NCBI GenBank assembly: GCA_944388405.1
Contig: CALXIQ010000001.1
Location: 1-64,000 of the forward strand
Reading direction: 5' to 3'
DNA from: an uncultured Ruminococcus sp.
GTDB lineage: Bacteria; Bacillota; Clostridia; Oscillospirales; Ruminococcaceae
DNA length: 64,000 bases
Positions 34,762-43,487 of the stretch are shown here, one piece after another (the first letter of the stretch is position 1; every line of letters begins with the position of its first letter). The position numbers and the translations under genes were made by a program. The notes below the pieces were generated by a model. It had not been told where the DNA came from. It did not search any database and saw nothing but the letters and a program-made list of their open reading frames with translations.

Positions 34762-34847
34762 TTCTGTTCCTTTTCTATCGTTCAAAACCGAAATTTTAAA
34801 TAAAAACTTCCATGTAATTAATCACTTAAAAACTTGTCATACTGTTA

Positions 34848-37463
34848 TTATACATACTTCAAAAGGTCTTTGATAAACTCCCTCAGCTCTGCATCGTCCA
34901 TTTCATCTATATTGGTTTTTCTCAGCTTGTCGGTTACAATGCCTTCGCTGATTTTTTCAAACGAAAGCTGGTCGGAGGACATCTGTTTTGCAGCAAGACG
35001 AGCTTTTTTATTTTCTGCCTCCATCTCCTCCAGCAGTTCCTTCGCCCGATTTATTATCTTGTTGGGCAGACCCGCAAGCTTGGCAACTTCAATGCCGTAG
35101 CTTTCGTCTACTCCGCCGGGAACAATTTTTCGCAGGAATTTAATGCTGTCGCCCTTGCGCTTTACAGCTACCGAAAAGTTTTTTACTCCCTCCAGCTCGC
35201 TTTCAAGGCTAATAAGTTCATGATAATGAGTGGCAAAAAGAGTTTTGCATCCCAATGATTTGGATTTAGTTATATATTCAGACACGGCTTTTGCAATGCT
35301 TATTCCGTCAAACGTTGAAGTTCCTCTTCCTACCTCGTCAAGGATAACAAGACTGTTTTTAGTGGCGTGCTTTACTATGTCTGCCACCTCGCTCATTTCC
35401 ACCATAAAGGTGGACTGCCCTGCCGTAAGGTCGTCGGAAGCGCCGATTCTGGTGAATATCTGGTCCACCACGGATATCTTTGCATAATCCGCAGGCACAA
35501 ATGAACCAATCTGCGCCATAAGAGTGATAAGCGCAACCTGACGCATATATGTGGATTTTCCCGACATATTTGGACCTGTTATAACCGCCATACGGTTGCT
35601 TGTCAGGTCGAGATATGTATCGTTTGGAACAAACACCTCGTCCTTTTGCATAAGTTCCACAACGGGGTGACGTCCGTTTTTTATCTCAATAATTCCATCG
35701 ATTGCGATTTCCGGCTTAGTGTGGTTGTTGTTAAGCGCCACAGCAGCATAGGAACATAAAACGTCAACCGCAGCCACCGCCGACGCAGTTTCCTGCACCA
35801 TTTTAAGTTGCGTTGCAATAAAATCCCTAAGCTCAGCAAATATCTCTTGTTCAAGGCTTATAACCTTATCGTTCGCACCAAGAATAGTATTTTCGGCATT
35901 TTTCAATTCTTCGGTTATAAATCGCTCACAATTCGCAAGGGTCTGTTTTCTTATGTAATTTTCGGGAATAAGGTCATAGTTTGATTTTGTTACCTCGATA
36001 TAATATCCGAACACACGGTTATATCCTATTTTCAGATTCTTTATGCCTGTTTTTTCCCGCTCTTGTGAGGCGATATTTTCAATAATATCCTTGCCGCCGG
36101 AAATTATTCCTCTCAGCTCGTCCAGACGGTCGTTGAAGCCGTCCTTGATAACTCCGCCATCCTTGATGTTTATAGGAGGTTCATCCACAACGGCATTCTC
36201 TATCAGATTAGATACAGCTTCAAGAGTAGATATTTGAGAGTTTAGCGAAACCAGCAGCTTTGATGAAAAACTGTTCAAAAGCTCCTTTAAGGCAGGCAGC
36301 TTCAGCGCCGTAAGTGACAGTGATTTTAAATCTCTGGGGCTTGCGGTTTTGTACATTACCCTTGTCATCAATCTTTCAAGGTCGTATACGCCCGAAAGCA
36401 CCTCAGTTATCTCGCCAAGTTCAACAGGAGATTTATAAAGCTCCTCCACTGCGTTCAGTCTTTCGATGATTTTAGCGGGATTTACAAGCGGCTGCTCCAG
36501 ATATGATTTAAGCATACGCTTTCCCATAGACGTTTTGGTGTTGTCAAGCACCCAAAGGAGAGAGCCTTTTTTCTCCTTGCTTCTCAGCGTTTCGGTCAGC
36601 TCAAGATTTCTTCTTGCAGTAAATCCTATGGTCATAATTGGGTCCTTGTCATGACGTATTATCTGTGAAAAACGTCCCACAAGAGCCTTTTGGGTTTCAT
36701 GAATATACCCAAAAAGTCCGCATACAGCAAACGCAGCGGTTGAATTTCCGTCAATACCCAGTTCGTCAAGATTGCTTGCTGAAAACTGCTTCAAAACCTC
36801 GTCGGTATGGATAAGAGGCGAAAACTGATTTTCATCAAGCAACTGCACAGCAGCATTAAGACGAGTTCGTATAAAATCTCCTATCTCCTTAACGGAAAGA
36901 AAAGCATCGTTTATAAGAATTTCTACGGGGGAGAACCTTGATAGTTCGTTGATAGCGTCGTTTGCCATCTCTTTCCCCGAAAACTCAAACAAGTGCACCT
37001 CGCCGGTGGAAATATCGGCAAGGCACATTGAACATTCTTTTGACTGAACATAAAGAGAACAGATATAATTGTTTGAGGTTTCGTCAAGCATGCTGCTTTC
37101 GATAAGCGTTCCCGGGGTAACTACCCTTATAACCTCTCTCGGAACAAGCCCCTTGCAGGAAGATGGGTCAGCAGTCTGTTCACAGATTGCCACCATATAT
37201 CCCTTTTCTACAAGCTTTTTCAAATACATATCACAAGCGTGATATGGCACTCCGCACATAGGAGCCCGCTCGTCAAGTCCGCAGTCCCGACCGGTAAGAG
37301 TAAGCTCTAGCTCTCTTGACGCAGTTATTGCGTCATCAAAAAACATTTCATAAAAGTCTCCAAGACGGTAAAACAAAATATACTTTTTATATTTCATTTT
37401 TATATCAATATACTGTTTCATCATCGGAGAAATCTTTGAAACGTCAACGTCTTTTAAAAGCAC
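34848..37463 (-). CDS. mutS: DNA mismatch repair protein MutS
   Basis: MutS recognises mismatches. The protein of about 871 residues has the mismatch-reading Phe-x-Glu in GDFYEMF near 37-43, connector and lever domains, and the ATPase with Walker A GPNMSGKST and LVILDEVGRGTS. GTG at 37463 is the preferred start, nine bases after GGAG; a TTG three codons earlier touches that site. The C-terminal region resembles the beta-clamp and dimerisation tail. The order miaB-ymcA-mutS-mutL matches Bacillus apart from cotE. Confidence 0.96.
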   Translation of the reverse strand: MLLKDVDVSKISPMMKQYIDIKMKYKKYILFYRLGDFYEMFFDDAITASRELELTLTGRDCGLDERAPMCGVPYHACDMYLKKLVEKGYMVAICEQTADPSSCKGLVPREVIRVVTPGTLIESSMLDETSNNYICSLYVQSKECSMCLADISTGEVHLFEFSGKEMANDAINELSRFSPVEILINDAFLSVKEIGDFIRTRLNAAVQLLDENQFSPLIHTDEVLKQFSASNLDELGIDGNSTAAFAVCGLFGYIHETQKALVGRFSQIIRHDKDPIMTIGFTARRNLELTETLRSKEKKGSLLWVLDNTKTSMGKRMLKSYLEQPLVNPAKIIERLNAVEELYKSPVELGEITEVLSGVYDLERLMTRVMYKTASPRDLKSLSLTALKLPALKELLNSFSSKLLVSLNSQISTLEAVSNLIENAVVDEPPINIKDGGVIKDGFNDRLDELRGIISGGKDIIENIASQEREKTGIKNLKIGYNRVFGYYIEVTKSNYDLIPENYIRKQTLANCERFITEELKNAENTILGANDKVISLEQEIFAELRDFIATQLKMVQETASAVAAVDVLCSYAAVALNNNHTKPEIAIDGIIEIKNGRHPVVELMQKDEVFVPNDTYLDLTSNRMAVITGPNMSGKSTYMRQVALITLMAQIGSFVPADYAKISVVDQIFTRIGASDDLTAGQSTFMVEMSEVADIVKHATKNSLVILDEVGRGTSTFDGISIAKAVSEYITKSKSLGCKTLFATHYHELISLESELEGVKNFSVAVKRKGDSIKFLRKIVPGGVDESYGIEVAKLAGLPNKIINRAKELLEEMEAENKKARLAAKQMSSDQLSFEKISEGIVTDKLRKTNIDEMDDAELREFIKDLLKYV

Positions 37464-37503
37464 CGAAGCCAACTCCTTATCCTTTAATTGTTTACGGATT
37501 CAA

Positions 37504-37914
37504 TCAGTGACAGCCGCCGCAGGTAGAACAGCTCCCGCCGCAGCCGTGAGGCGGTTCTTCCGGACAGGTCATAGGGTCTTCGCCGTTTGCTGCCATTGAA
37601 ATAATGTAGTTTACAGATGAAAGCAGAGCGTCCAGCTCGTCCTTGGCGTCGTTATAAGCTACCATAACGGGCATTGCCATAATTTCATCATAAAGCGCCT
37701 TTATGTCATTATCAAGGGATGTCATTTTGTCAGCGTCCTTGTCTGGTTTCTGCATTTCCTGATTCAGCTGCATTCTTAGCATATTAAACTCACCGATTTT
37801 GTTCTGAATTACGGTGTCGTTGTCGTTAGCCTTTGATGCCTCGTGGAACTTCTTGTATCTTTCGTCTTCCTGAAGCGCCTTTCCAAGCGCTCTTGTTGCT
37901 TCAATTACGTTCAT
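37504..37914 (-). CDS. ymcA: YlbF/YmcA-family protein with cysteine-rich tail
   Basis: The 136-residue protein is a YlbF/YmcA-family helical protein (residues 1-110). Its position between miaB and mutS is that of ymcA (ricA) in Bacillus, where YmcA, YlbF and YaaT form a complex that binds iron-sulphur clusters and controls RNase Y-dependent mRNA maturation. The last 20 residues hold five cysteines (TCPEEPPHGCG and SCSTCGGCH), which could ligate a cluster or zinc. Orthology rests on family and synteny. Confidence 0.85.
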   Translation of the reverse strand: MNVIEATRALGKALQEDERYKKFHEASKANDNDTVIQNKIGEFNMLRMQLNQEMQKPDKDADKMTSLDNDIKALYDEIMAMPVMVAYNDAKDELDALLSSVNYIISMAANGEDPMTCPEEPPHGCGGSCSTCGGCH

Positions 37915-37937
37915 AATAAAACTCCTTTAAAATTTAT

Positions 37938-39335
37938 TTATTCAAAAACAAGCTCGCCCTCCAAAGCCCAGTTCATAGCCTTTGTAATTCTCACTTGAAT
38001 GAATTTTCCTATTAGCTCGCTGCCGCCTTTGAACTCGACGATAATGTTCTCATCGTTTTTGCCGGTGAGATAACCTTCACCTGTTCTTCCCTCGCCCTCG
38101 ACAAGGACCGTTACGGTTTTACCCACAAATCTCGAAAGCCATTCGGAAGTTATTTCCCTCTGCTCCAGCAAAAGCTCTCTTAGCCACAGCCCTTTTTGTT
38201 TGTCAGAAATGTTATCCTCAAACTCCGCCGCCTTTGTGCCTGAGCGTTTTGAATACACAAACGAATATATGTTATCGTATTTTACCTGTCTGATTATTTT
38301 TTTGGTTTCACAGAATTCATCGTAGGTTTCGCCCGGAAAACCGACTATAATGTCGGTGGTAAAAGAAAATTCAGGCGACTTGCTTCTTGCGTAATCTATT
38401 ATCTTCATATAATCCGAAATTGTGTATTTTCGGTTCATAAGCTTCAGTATTCTGTCGCAGCCTGCCTGAACCGGCAGATGAAGATGCTTGCACACCTTAT
38501 CGCACTCAAGAATGGTATCAATAAGCTCGTTGGTAGCGTCCTTTGGATGAGAGCTCATAAAGCGTATTCTAAACTCCCCGTCTATGGCGTTGATTCTCCT
38601 GAGAAGCTGTGGGAATCCGTAGCTGTAAGAATTAACGTTCTGCCCAAGCAGCGTAATTTCCTTATAGCCGTCACTAACCAGCTTCCTAACCTCAGCCTCC
38701 ACCGATTCGGGCTTACGGCTTCTCTCCCTGCCTCTTACATAAGGAACTATGCAATAGGTGCAGAAATTATTGCAGCCGTACATAACAGGCACAAATGCAC
38801 GCAGCTTATCGTCTCTAAGTTGAATAAAGTCCTCGTCAATATCGGTATGATTTTCAGAAAGGTTAAATATTCTTCTGTGGTTGTTGATAACTTCCCAGAG
38901 CATGGCGTAAAGGTCGTTATAGGCAAAGGTTCCGAACACCAGATCAACCTGTCGGTAGGTACTTTTTATACGGTCTGCTATGTGTTGCTGTTGAGCCATG
39001 CAACCGCATATACCTATTATAAGCTCGGGTCTTTCTTCCTTGAGATGCTTTAAATCCCCCAGATTTCCGAACACTCTGTCCTCGGCGTTTTCACGCACGG
39101 CGCAGGTGTTGTAGATTATAAGCAGCGCTTCTTTTGGGTCTTCGGTAAATTCAAAGCCAATCAGCGACAGCTTTCCTTTAAGCTTTTCGCCGTCGCTTAC
39201 ATTCTGCTGACAGCCGTAGGAATGAACCAGCGCAAGAGGATAGTGACCGTTTTTATGCTTATACTGTTCGGAAAAATCCTCAAGAAATTTCTGTATTTCA
39301 GATACGGAAACCGCAGTGTTTTCGGAAGCGTTCAT
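37938..39335 (-). CDS. miaB: tRNA-2-methylthio-N6-dimethylallyladenosine synthase
   Basis: MiaB is a radical-SAM enzyme that methylthiolates i6A37. The 465-residue protein has the N-terminal cluster cysteines Cys42, Cys78 and Cys112, the radical-SAM cysteines Cys188, Cys192 and Cys195 in YGCNNFCTYCIVPYVRG, and a C-terminal TRAM domain. GAGG lies six bases before the ATG. It is the first gene after a full-consensus promoter and starts the long run to ileS. Confidence 0.97.
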   Translation of the reverse strand: MNASENTAVSVSEIQKFLEDFSEQYKHKNGHYPLALVHSYGCQQNVSDGEKLKGKLSLIGFEFTEDPKEALLIIYNTCAVRENAEDRVFGNLGDLKHLKEERPELIIGICGCMAQQQHIADRIKSTYRQVDLVFGTFAYNDLYAMLWEVINNHRRIFNLSENHTDIDEDFIQLRDDKLRAFVPVMYGCNNFCTYCIVPYVRGRERSRKPESVEAEVRKLVSDGYKEITLLGQNVNSYSYGFPQLLRRINAIDGEFRIRFMSSHPKDATNELIDTILECDKVCKHLHLPVQAGCDRILKLMNRKYTISDYMKIIDYARSKSPEFSFTTDIIVGFPGETYDEFCETKKIIRQVKYDNIYSFVYSKRSGTKAAEFEDNISDKQKGLWLRELLLEQREITSEWLSRFVGKTVTVLVEGEGRTGEGYLTGKNDENIIVEFKGGSELIGKFIQVRITKAMNWALEGELVFE

Positions 39336-39361
39336 CTAAGCCCTCATTTCAGCAGAATTTC

Positions 39362-39376
39362 AACATATAGTATGTT
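39362..39376. repeat. Short palindrome AACATATAGTATGTT upstream of miaB
   Basis: A 6-bp perfect inverted repeat around TAG lies in the miaB leader. Near-identical palindromes occur near 19833 (AACATTTAGTATGTT) and 13380 (AACATAGTATGTC). It may be an operator or chance in AT-rich DNA. Confidence 0.4.
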
Positions 39377-39403
39377 ATCATGCATTTCTATACATTCTAT
39401 ATT

Positions 39404-39432
39404 ATTATAACGTCTTTTTCTACTTTTGTCAA
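39404..39432 (-). promoter_or_regulatory. Full-consensus sigma-A promoter of the miaB operon
   Basis: On the minus strand TTGACA (39432-39427) and TATAAT (39409-39404) are both perfect with a 17-base spacer. The leader to miaB is about 60 bases. Confidence 0.9.
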
Positions 39433-39575
39433 CACAGATAAAAACACCGCTTGAAACTTTTTTGTCATGATTAAACTAAAATTTCCCGAATGAGTGCAAC
39501 CGTATGACAATGCGCGGCGTTTTAATTATAGTGATGTGCATAATCAACATATTTTATAATATTATTGTAAAGTTC
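39433..39575. other. Divergent intergenic region, no further feature seen
   Basis: The 301-base gap between miaB and the GtrA gene holds two outward-facing promoters. The 143 bases between them are AT-rich with no reading frame, hairpin or repeat I can support. Confidence 0.6.
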
Positions 39576-39604
39576 TTGACAGATGCTGCAAAAACAAGTA
39601 TAAT
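39576..39604 (+). promoter_or_regulatory. Full-consensus sigma-A promoter of the GtrA-oxidoreductase-glycosyltransferase operon
   Basis: TTGACA (39576-39581) and TATAAT (39599-39604) are both perfect with a 17-base spacer, about 25 bases before the first ribosome site. Confidence 0.9.
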
Positions 39605-39636
39605 TAAATAGCATTTTAATAAGATAAGGAACTGAA

Positions 39637-40101
39637 ATGATGAATTTTAAAAACTTGTTTACAGGCGTAACAGATAACACATTTATACAATTTTTCAGAT
39701 ATTGCTTTGTTGGCGGCTCAGCGTTTGTTATTGACGCAGGTTCGCTGATACTTTTCAAAGAAGCGTTCCACATGAATACGAATTTGGCAGCGGTAATAAG
39801 TTTTATTCTCGGACTTACCGTCAATTATGTTTTAAGCACCTGCTGGATATTTAAAAACTCAAAGATCAAAAACCGTCTGGCAGAGTTTATGGCGTTTGCG
39901 GCAATAGGCGTTATAGGTCTGCTTATGAACGTCGCAATAATTTGGTTTTTTGAAGATTTTCTTGCGCCGAAGCAGTTATTCGGCAGCTTGTTCCCGCAGG
40001 ATAAATACTATATAATAGGTAAGTTTGTTTCAACCGTTATAGTTTTTCTGTGGAATTTCTGTGCAAGGAAGTTTATTATCTTTAATAAAAATAATGCATA
40101 A
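39637..40101 (+). CDS. GtrA-family membrane protein
   Basis: The 154-residue protein has four membrane helices (about 20-40, 48-68, 84-106, 125-145) and the GtrA pattern [19 protein letters not shown] near 20-38 and [11 protein letters not shown] near 64-74. GtrA proteins are thought to move polyprenyl-phosphate-linked sugars across the membrane. AAGGAAC precedes two tandem ATGs. The next genes are an FAD oxidoreductase and a GT-C glycosyltransferase, which suits a lipid-linked sugar pathway. The sugar is unknown. Confidence 0.88.
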   Translation: MMNFKNLFTGVTDNTFIQFFRYCFVGGSAFVIDAGSLILFKEAFHMNTNLAAVISFILGLTVNYVLSTCWIFKNSKIKNRLAEFMAFAAIGVIGLLMNVAIIWFFEDFLAPKQLFGSLFPQDKYYIIGKFVSTVIVFLWNFCARKFIIFNKNNA

Positions 40102-40117
40102 AGAGAGGTATTGTCAC

Positions 40118-41680
40118 ATGAAAAATGTTGTTGTTATCGGTGCGGGACCTGCGGGTCTTACCGCAGCCGTCGAGCTTCTTAAGGACGGAAATGAATATAA
40201 CGTTACCGTTCTGGAGGAATCGGATGTAATCGGAGGAATTTCCCAGACTGTCAGATATCACGGAAACAGAATGGATATAGGTGGTCATAGATTTTTTTCA
40301 AAGTCGGAAGAAGTAATGAACTGGTGGAGCGACTTAATGCCGATTCAGGGAGCCGACGCTTATGACGATAAGGTGCTGGGCAGAGAAAAGCCCCTTGAAA
40401 AAGGCGGTCCCGACCCCGAAAAAGACGACGTTGTTATGCTTATACGCGACAGAGTGTCGAGAATTTACTACAACAAGCATTTCTTTGACTATCCTATCTC
40501 AATGAAACCGGAAACTATAAAAAACATGGGCTTTGCAACCACAATGAAAGCCGGGTTCAGCTATCTTAAGGCTTGTATTTTCAAAAAGCCTGAAACAAAC
40601 CTTGAAAACTTCTACATAAACCGTTTCGGAAAAGTGCTTTACAGTATGTTCTTTGAGGGGTATACAGAAAAGCTGTGGGGACGCCATCCGAGAGAGATTT
40701 CCGCAGACTGGGGTGCTCAGCGGGTAAAGGGGCTCTCTATAAGAGCCATTCTGAAGGATATGTTTTCTAAAGTTTTCGGTAAGAAAAAGGATTCAAAAGA
40801 AGTTGAAACTTCGCTTATCGAGCAGTTTTGGTATCCAAAATACGGTCCCGGTCAGCTTTGGGAGCTTGCCGCCGAAAAGGTGAAGGAATACGGCGGAACT
40901 ATTCTTATGAATCACAGCGTTAAACGGGTCGTATGCGATGGCGACAAAATAACGGCTGTATACTGCAATACTCCCGAGGGCGAGAAAAAATTGGAGGCTG
41001 ATATTTTTATTTCTTCCATGCCCGTCAAGGACCTTGTAGGCGATATGGAAGGCGACGAGCCTTGTGAGAAGATAAAAACAATTGCCGAAGGACTCCCCTA
41101 CCGTGATTTTGTTACGGTGGGTCTGCTTGTGAACAAACTTAATCTTGTAAATCAGACGGGAAAGAAAACTCTGGGAAACATCGTTCCGGATTGCTGGATA
41201 TATGTTCAGGACAAGGGCGTAAAGCTGGGCAGAATACAGATTTTCAACAACTGGTCGCCTTACTTAGTAAAAGACCCTGAAAAAACCGTGTGGATAGGGC
41301 TTGAATATTTCTGCGCCGAGGGCGACAGCTTCTGGAATATGACTGATAAAGAGTGCATAGCTTTCGCTGTGGCGGAACTGGAAAAGATGGGTGTTATCAG
41401 CTCAGGAGAAGTGCTTGATTCTCACAGAGAACGTGTTAAAAAAGCTTATCCCGCATATTTTGACACATACAAGCATTTTGACAGAATGATAAGTTTTCTT
41501 GATAAGTTTGATAATCTGTATTGTATCGGCAGAAACGGTCAGCACAGATACAACAACATGGACCATTCAATGCTTACGGCTATTTATGCTGCCCGCAGTA
41601 TAAAATCAGGCGATTCGGACAAAACGGCAATTTGGAACGTCAACACCGAAAAGGAATATCACGAGCAGAAAAGCGAGTAG
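40118..41680 (+). CDS. FAD-dependent oxidoreductase, HemY/UDP-galactopyranose-mutase-like
   Basis: The 520-residue protein starts with the FAD-binding Rossmann motif [16 protein letters not shown] at 6-21 and has [25 protein letters not shown] near 43-67, typical of the COG1232 amine-oxidase-like flavoproteins that often lie beside glycosyltransferase genes. It resembles both protoporphyrinogen oxidases and UDP-galactopyranose mutases, but haem synthesis genes are absent here. The ATG at 40118 has AGAGG nine bases upstream. A role in modifying a nucleotide- or lipid-linked sugar is inferred from context only. Confidence 0.82.
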   Translation: MKNVVVIGAGPAGLTAAVELLKDGNEYNVTVLEESDVIGGISQTVRYHGNRMDIGGHRFFSKSEEVMNWWSDLMPIQGADAYDDKVLGREKPLEKGGPDPEKDDVVMLIRDRVSRIYYNKHFFDYPISMKPETIKNMGFATTMKAGFSYLKACIFKKPETNLENFYINRFGKVLYSMFFEGYTEKLWGRHPREISADWGAQRVKGLSIRAILKDMFSKVFGKKKDSKEVETSLIEQFWYPKYGPGQLWELAAEKVKEYGGTILMNHSVKRVVCDGDKITAVYCNTPEGEKKLEADIFISSMPVKDLVGDMEGDEPCEKIKTIAEGLPYRDFVTVGLLVNKLNLVNQTGKKTLGNIVPDCWIYVQDKGVKLGRIQIFNNWSPYLVKDPEKTVWIGLEYFCAEGDSFWNMTDKECIAFAVAELEKMGVISSGEVLDSHRERVKKAYPAYFDTYKHFDRMISFLDKFDNLYCIGRNGQHRYNNMDHSMLTAIYAARSIKSGDSDKTAIWNVNTEKEYHEQKSE

Positions 41681-41690
41681 GTGAATGGTT

Positions 41691-43406
41691 ATGACTTTCA
41701 AAAACAATAAAATCGAATGTGTTTTTAAATGTATCGCCGCTCATCCGTATCTTGTCGCATTGTTTGTTTGCCTGTTGCTTACGCCTTTTTGTTTTGGCGC
41801 ACAGTCAAATATTCCGGGAAGCTCAGTTCTTTTAGGAAGCTTTATATTCGCTGCAATTATACTGCTCTGGGTCTATAAGCTATACACTTCACAAAAGCTG
41901 AACAAACCCGTTTCCCTGCTTTTAGCTGCAGGTCTGTTGATTTTAAATGTCATTGTCACTAAGTTTTTCGGAACATCCGAATCCAAAGCCTTGTGGATAT
42001 TTGTTGTAAGTGCGGTACTTCTGATTATATTTCAGATGCTTGTCAGGGTAAATGAAGACGGAATTGAAAAGCTTAACTGTTTCTATCTTATTGCGGGAAG
42101 CTTTTTAATAAAGTTTTTCTATGTTTTGATTACCTCTTGCTACACCCGCCAAAACGACGTTCATAAATTTGGCGGAGATATTGGCCACGCAGGATACATT
42201 GAGTATTTGCTGTTTAACCGTCAACTTCCCGATTTTGACGTAAGAGAGGTTTGGCAGTTTTATCATCCGCCGCTACATCATGCAATAAGCGCGGCATGGA
42301 TAAATCTACTTGAAAATTACTGCGGAGTAGATCACAACTTTGCAAGGGAATCGCTTCAGATGCTCACTCTCTTTTATTCCACCGCCTGCGTTATTGTTAT
42401 CTATAAAATTCTCAGGCATTTTAAGTTCAAAGGTGCTGCGTTGTATATTCCTCTTGCAGTATTTGCTTTTCACCCGGCATACATACTGATGTCAGGAAGC
42501 ATTAACAACGACATGCTTTCCGTTCTATTTATACTTCTTGCAGTGCTTTACACCTTAAAATGGAAAGATAATCAGAGCTTAAAAAACATTCTCAAAATCG
42601 CCATTGCGGTAGGGCTTGGAATGATGACAAAGCTTTCTGCGGCGCTGGTTGCACCTGCTATCGCCTTTGTATTTCTGGTAGCTCTGATCCGAGGCAGGAA
42701 AAGAATTAAAGGTCTGATTGGTCAGTATGCTGCTTTTGGCGCAGTTTGCTGCCCGCTGGGGCTGTGGTGGGGTATAAGAAATTACATCAAATTTAAGGTC
42801 CCCATAACATATGTGCCGGGACTGGGACTTAATTCGGCGCAATATATCGGGGATATACCGTTCTGGAAAAGGCTGACGGATTTTTCACCAGCTCAGTTTG
42901 AAAGCGTATTTGAACAATGGGCATCCAACGGTTCATATAATGAATACAACCCCACAATTGCTATTCTGAAAAATTCCCTTTTCGGGGAAAGCATAAACGA
43001 ATCAAATTTTCCCGAAGAAATATTATTTATTCCCAGAATATTTTTCTGGGTCGCAACTGTTCTTGCGGTTGTTTCGGTAATATTGATGATAGTATATACA
43101 GTCAGAAAACACTCAGCATTTAAATGGGATACAAAAACATTTTTCTGGATATTCTACATTATTATGATGGTTAATTTCTACAGCTTCTGCTATCAATATC
43201 CCCATACTTGCACACAGAATTTCAGATATATAATGCCTACCGTGATGATCGGCTGCGTATTCATAGGCACAATGCTTCACAGCTGCAGTGAAAACAGCAC
43301 GCATAAAGCATCAGCAATTGCTTCAAAGGCAGTTATCGCTCTTTCAACGGTGTTTGTATTGCTTTCTCTCATTACCTATTTCTTTATATGCTCAAATTTT
43401 GAATAG
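41691..43406 (+). CDS. GT-C type membrane glycosyltransferase (GT39/ArnT-like)
   Basis: The 571-residue protein has about ten to twelve membrane helices and a long first extracellular loop with GDIGHAGYIEYLLFNRQLPDF and FYHPPLHH near 155-205, where GT-C enzymes place catalytic acidic and histidine residues; FHPAYILMSGSINNDMLSV near 260-278 is also typical. Such enzymes transfer sugar from a polyprenyl phosphate donor outside the membrane. The ATG at 41691 follows AGGTGA by six bases; an ATG two codons earlier is too close. Donor and acceptor are unknown. Confidence 0.85.
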   Translation: MTFKNNKIECVFKCIAAHPYLVALFVCLLLTPFCFGAQSNIPGSSVLLGSFIFAAIILLWVYKLYTSQKLNKPVSLLLAAGLLILNVIVTKFFGTSESKALWIFVVSAVLLIIFQMLVRVNEDGIEKLNCFYLIAGSFLIKFFYVLITSCYTRQNDVHKFGGDIGHAGYIEYLLFNRQLPDFDVREVWQFYHPPLHHAISAAWINLLENYCGVDHNFARESLQMLTLFYSTACVIVIYKILRHFKFKGAALYIPLAVFAFHPAYILMSGSINNDMLSVLFILLAVLYTLKWKDNQSLKNILKIAIAVGLGMMTKLSAALVAPAIAFVFLVALIRGRKRIKGLIGQYAAFGAVCCPLGLWWGIRNYIKFKVPITYVPGLGLNSAQYIGDIPFWKRLTDFSPAQFESVFEQWASNGSYNEYNPTIAILKNSLFGESINESNFPEEILFIPRIFFWVATVLAVVSVILMIVYTVRKHSAFKWDTKTFFWIFYIIMMVNFYSFCYQYPHTCTQNFRYIMPTVMIGCVFIGTMLHSCSENSTHKASAIASKAVIALSTVFVLLSLITYFFICSNFE

Positions 43407-43407
43407 T

Positions 43408-43447
43408 AAAAAGCATCCCGACAGAAATTTCTGCGGGATGCTTTTTT
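43408..43447. terminator. Strong bidirectional terminator
   Basis: AAAAAGCATCCCG (43408-43420) pairs with CGGGATGCTTTTTT (43434-43447), with an inner CAGAAA/TTTCTG extension. It serves the glycosyltransferase gene on the plus strand and may also serve the convergent ABC exporter gene. Confidence 0.88.
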
Positions 43448-43487
43448 ATACTTTGGCTGGGTTTGTAAAATTGATATTAACAATAAA

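Noticed and set aside
13310..39554. A 14-base direct repeat AATCAACATATTTT near 13310 and 39541
   Set aside because: It is AT-rich, unpaired with any other feature and could arise by chance.
40118..41680. The FAD protein as protoporphyrinogen oxidase (HemY)
   Set aside because: No haem genes are nearby, and the GtrA and glycosyltransferase neighbours point to sugar metabolism.
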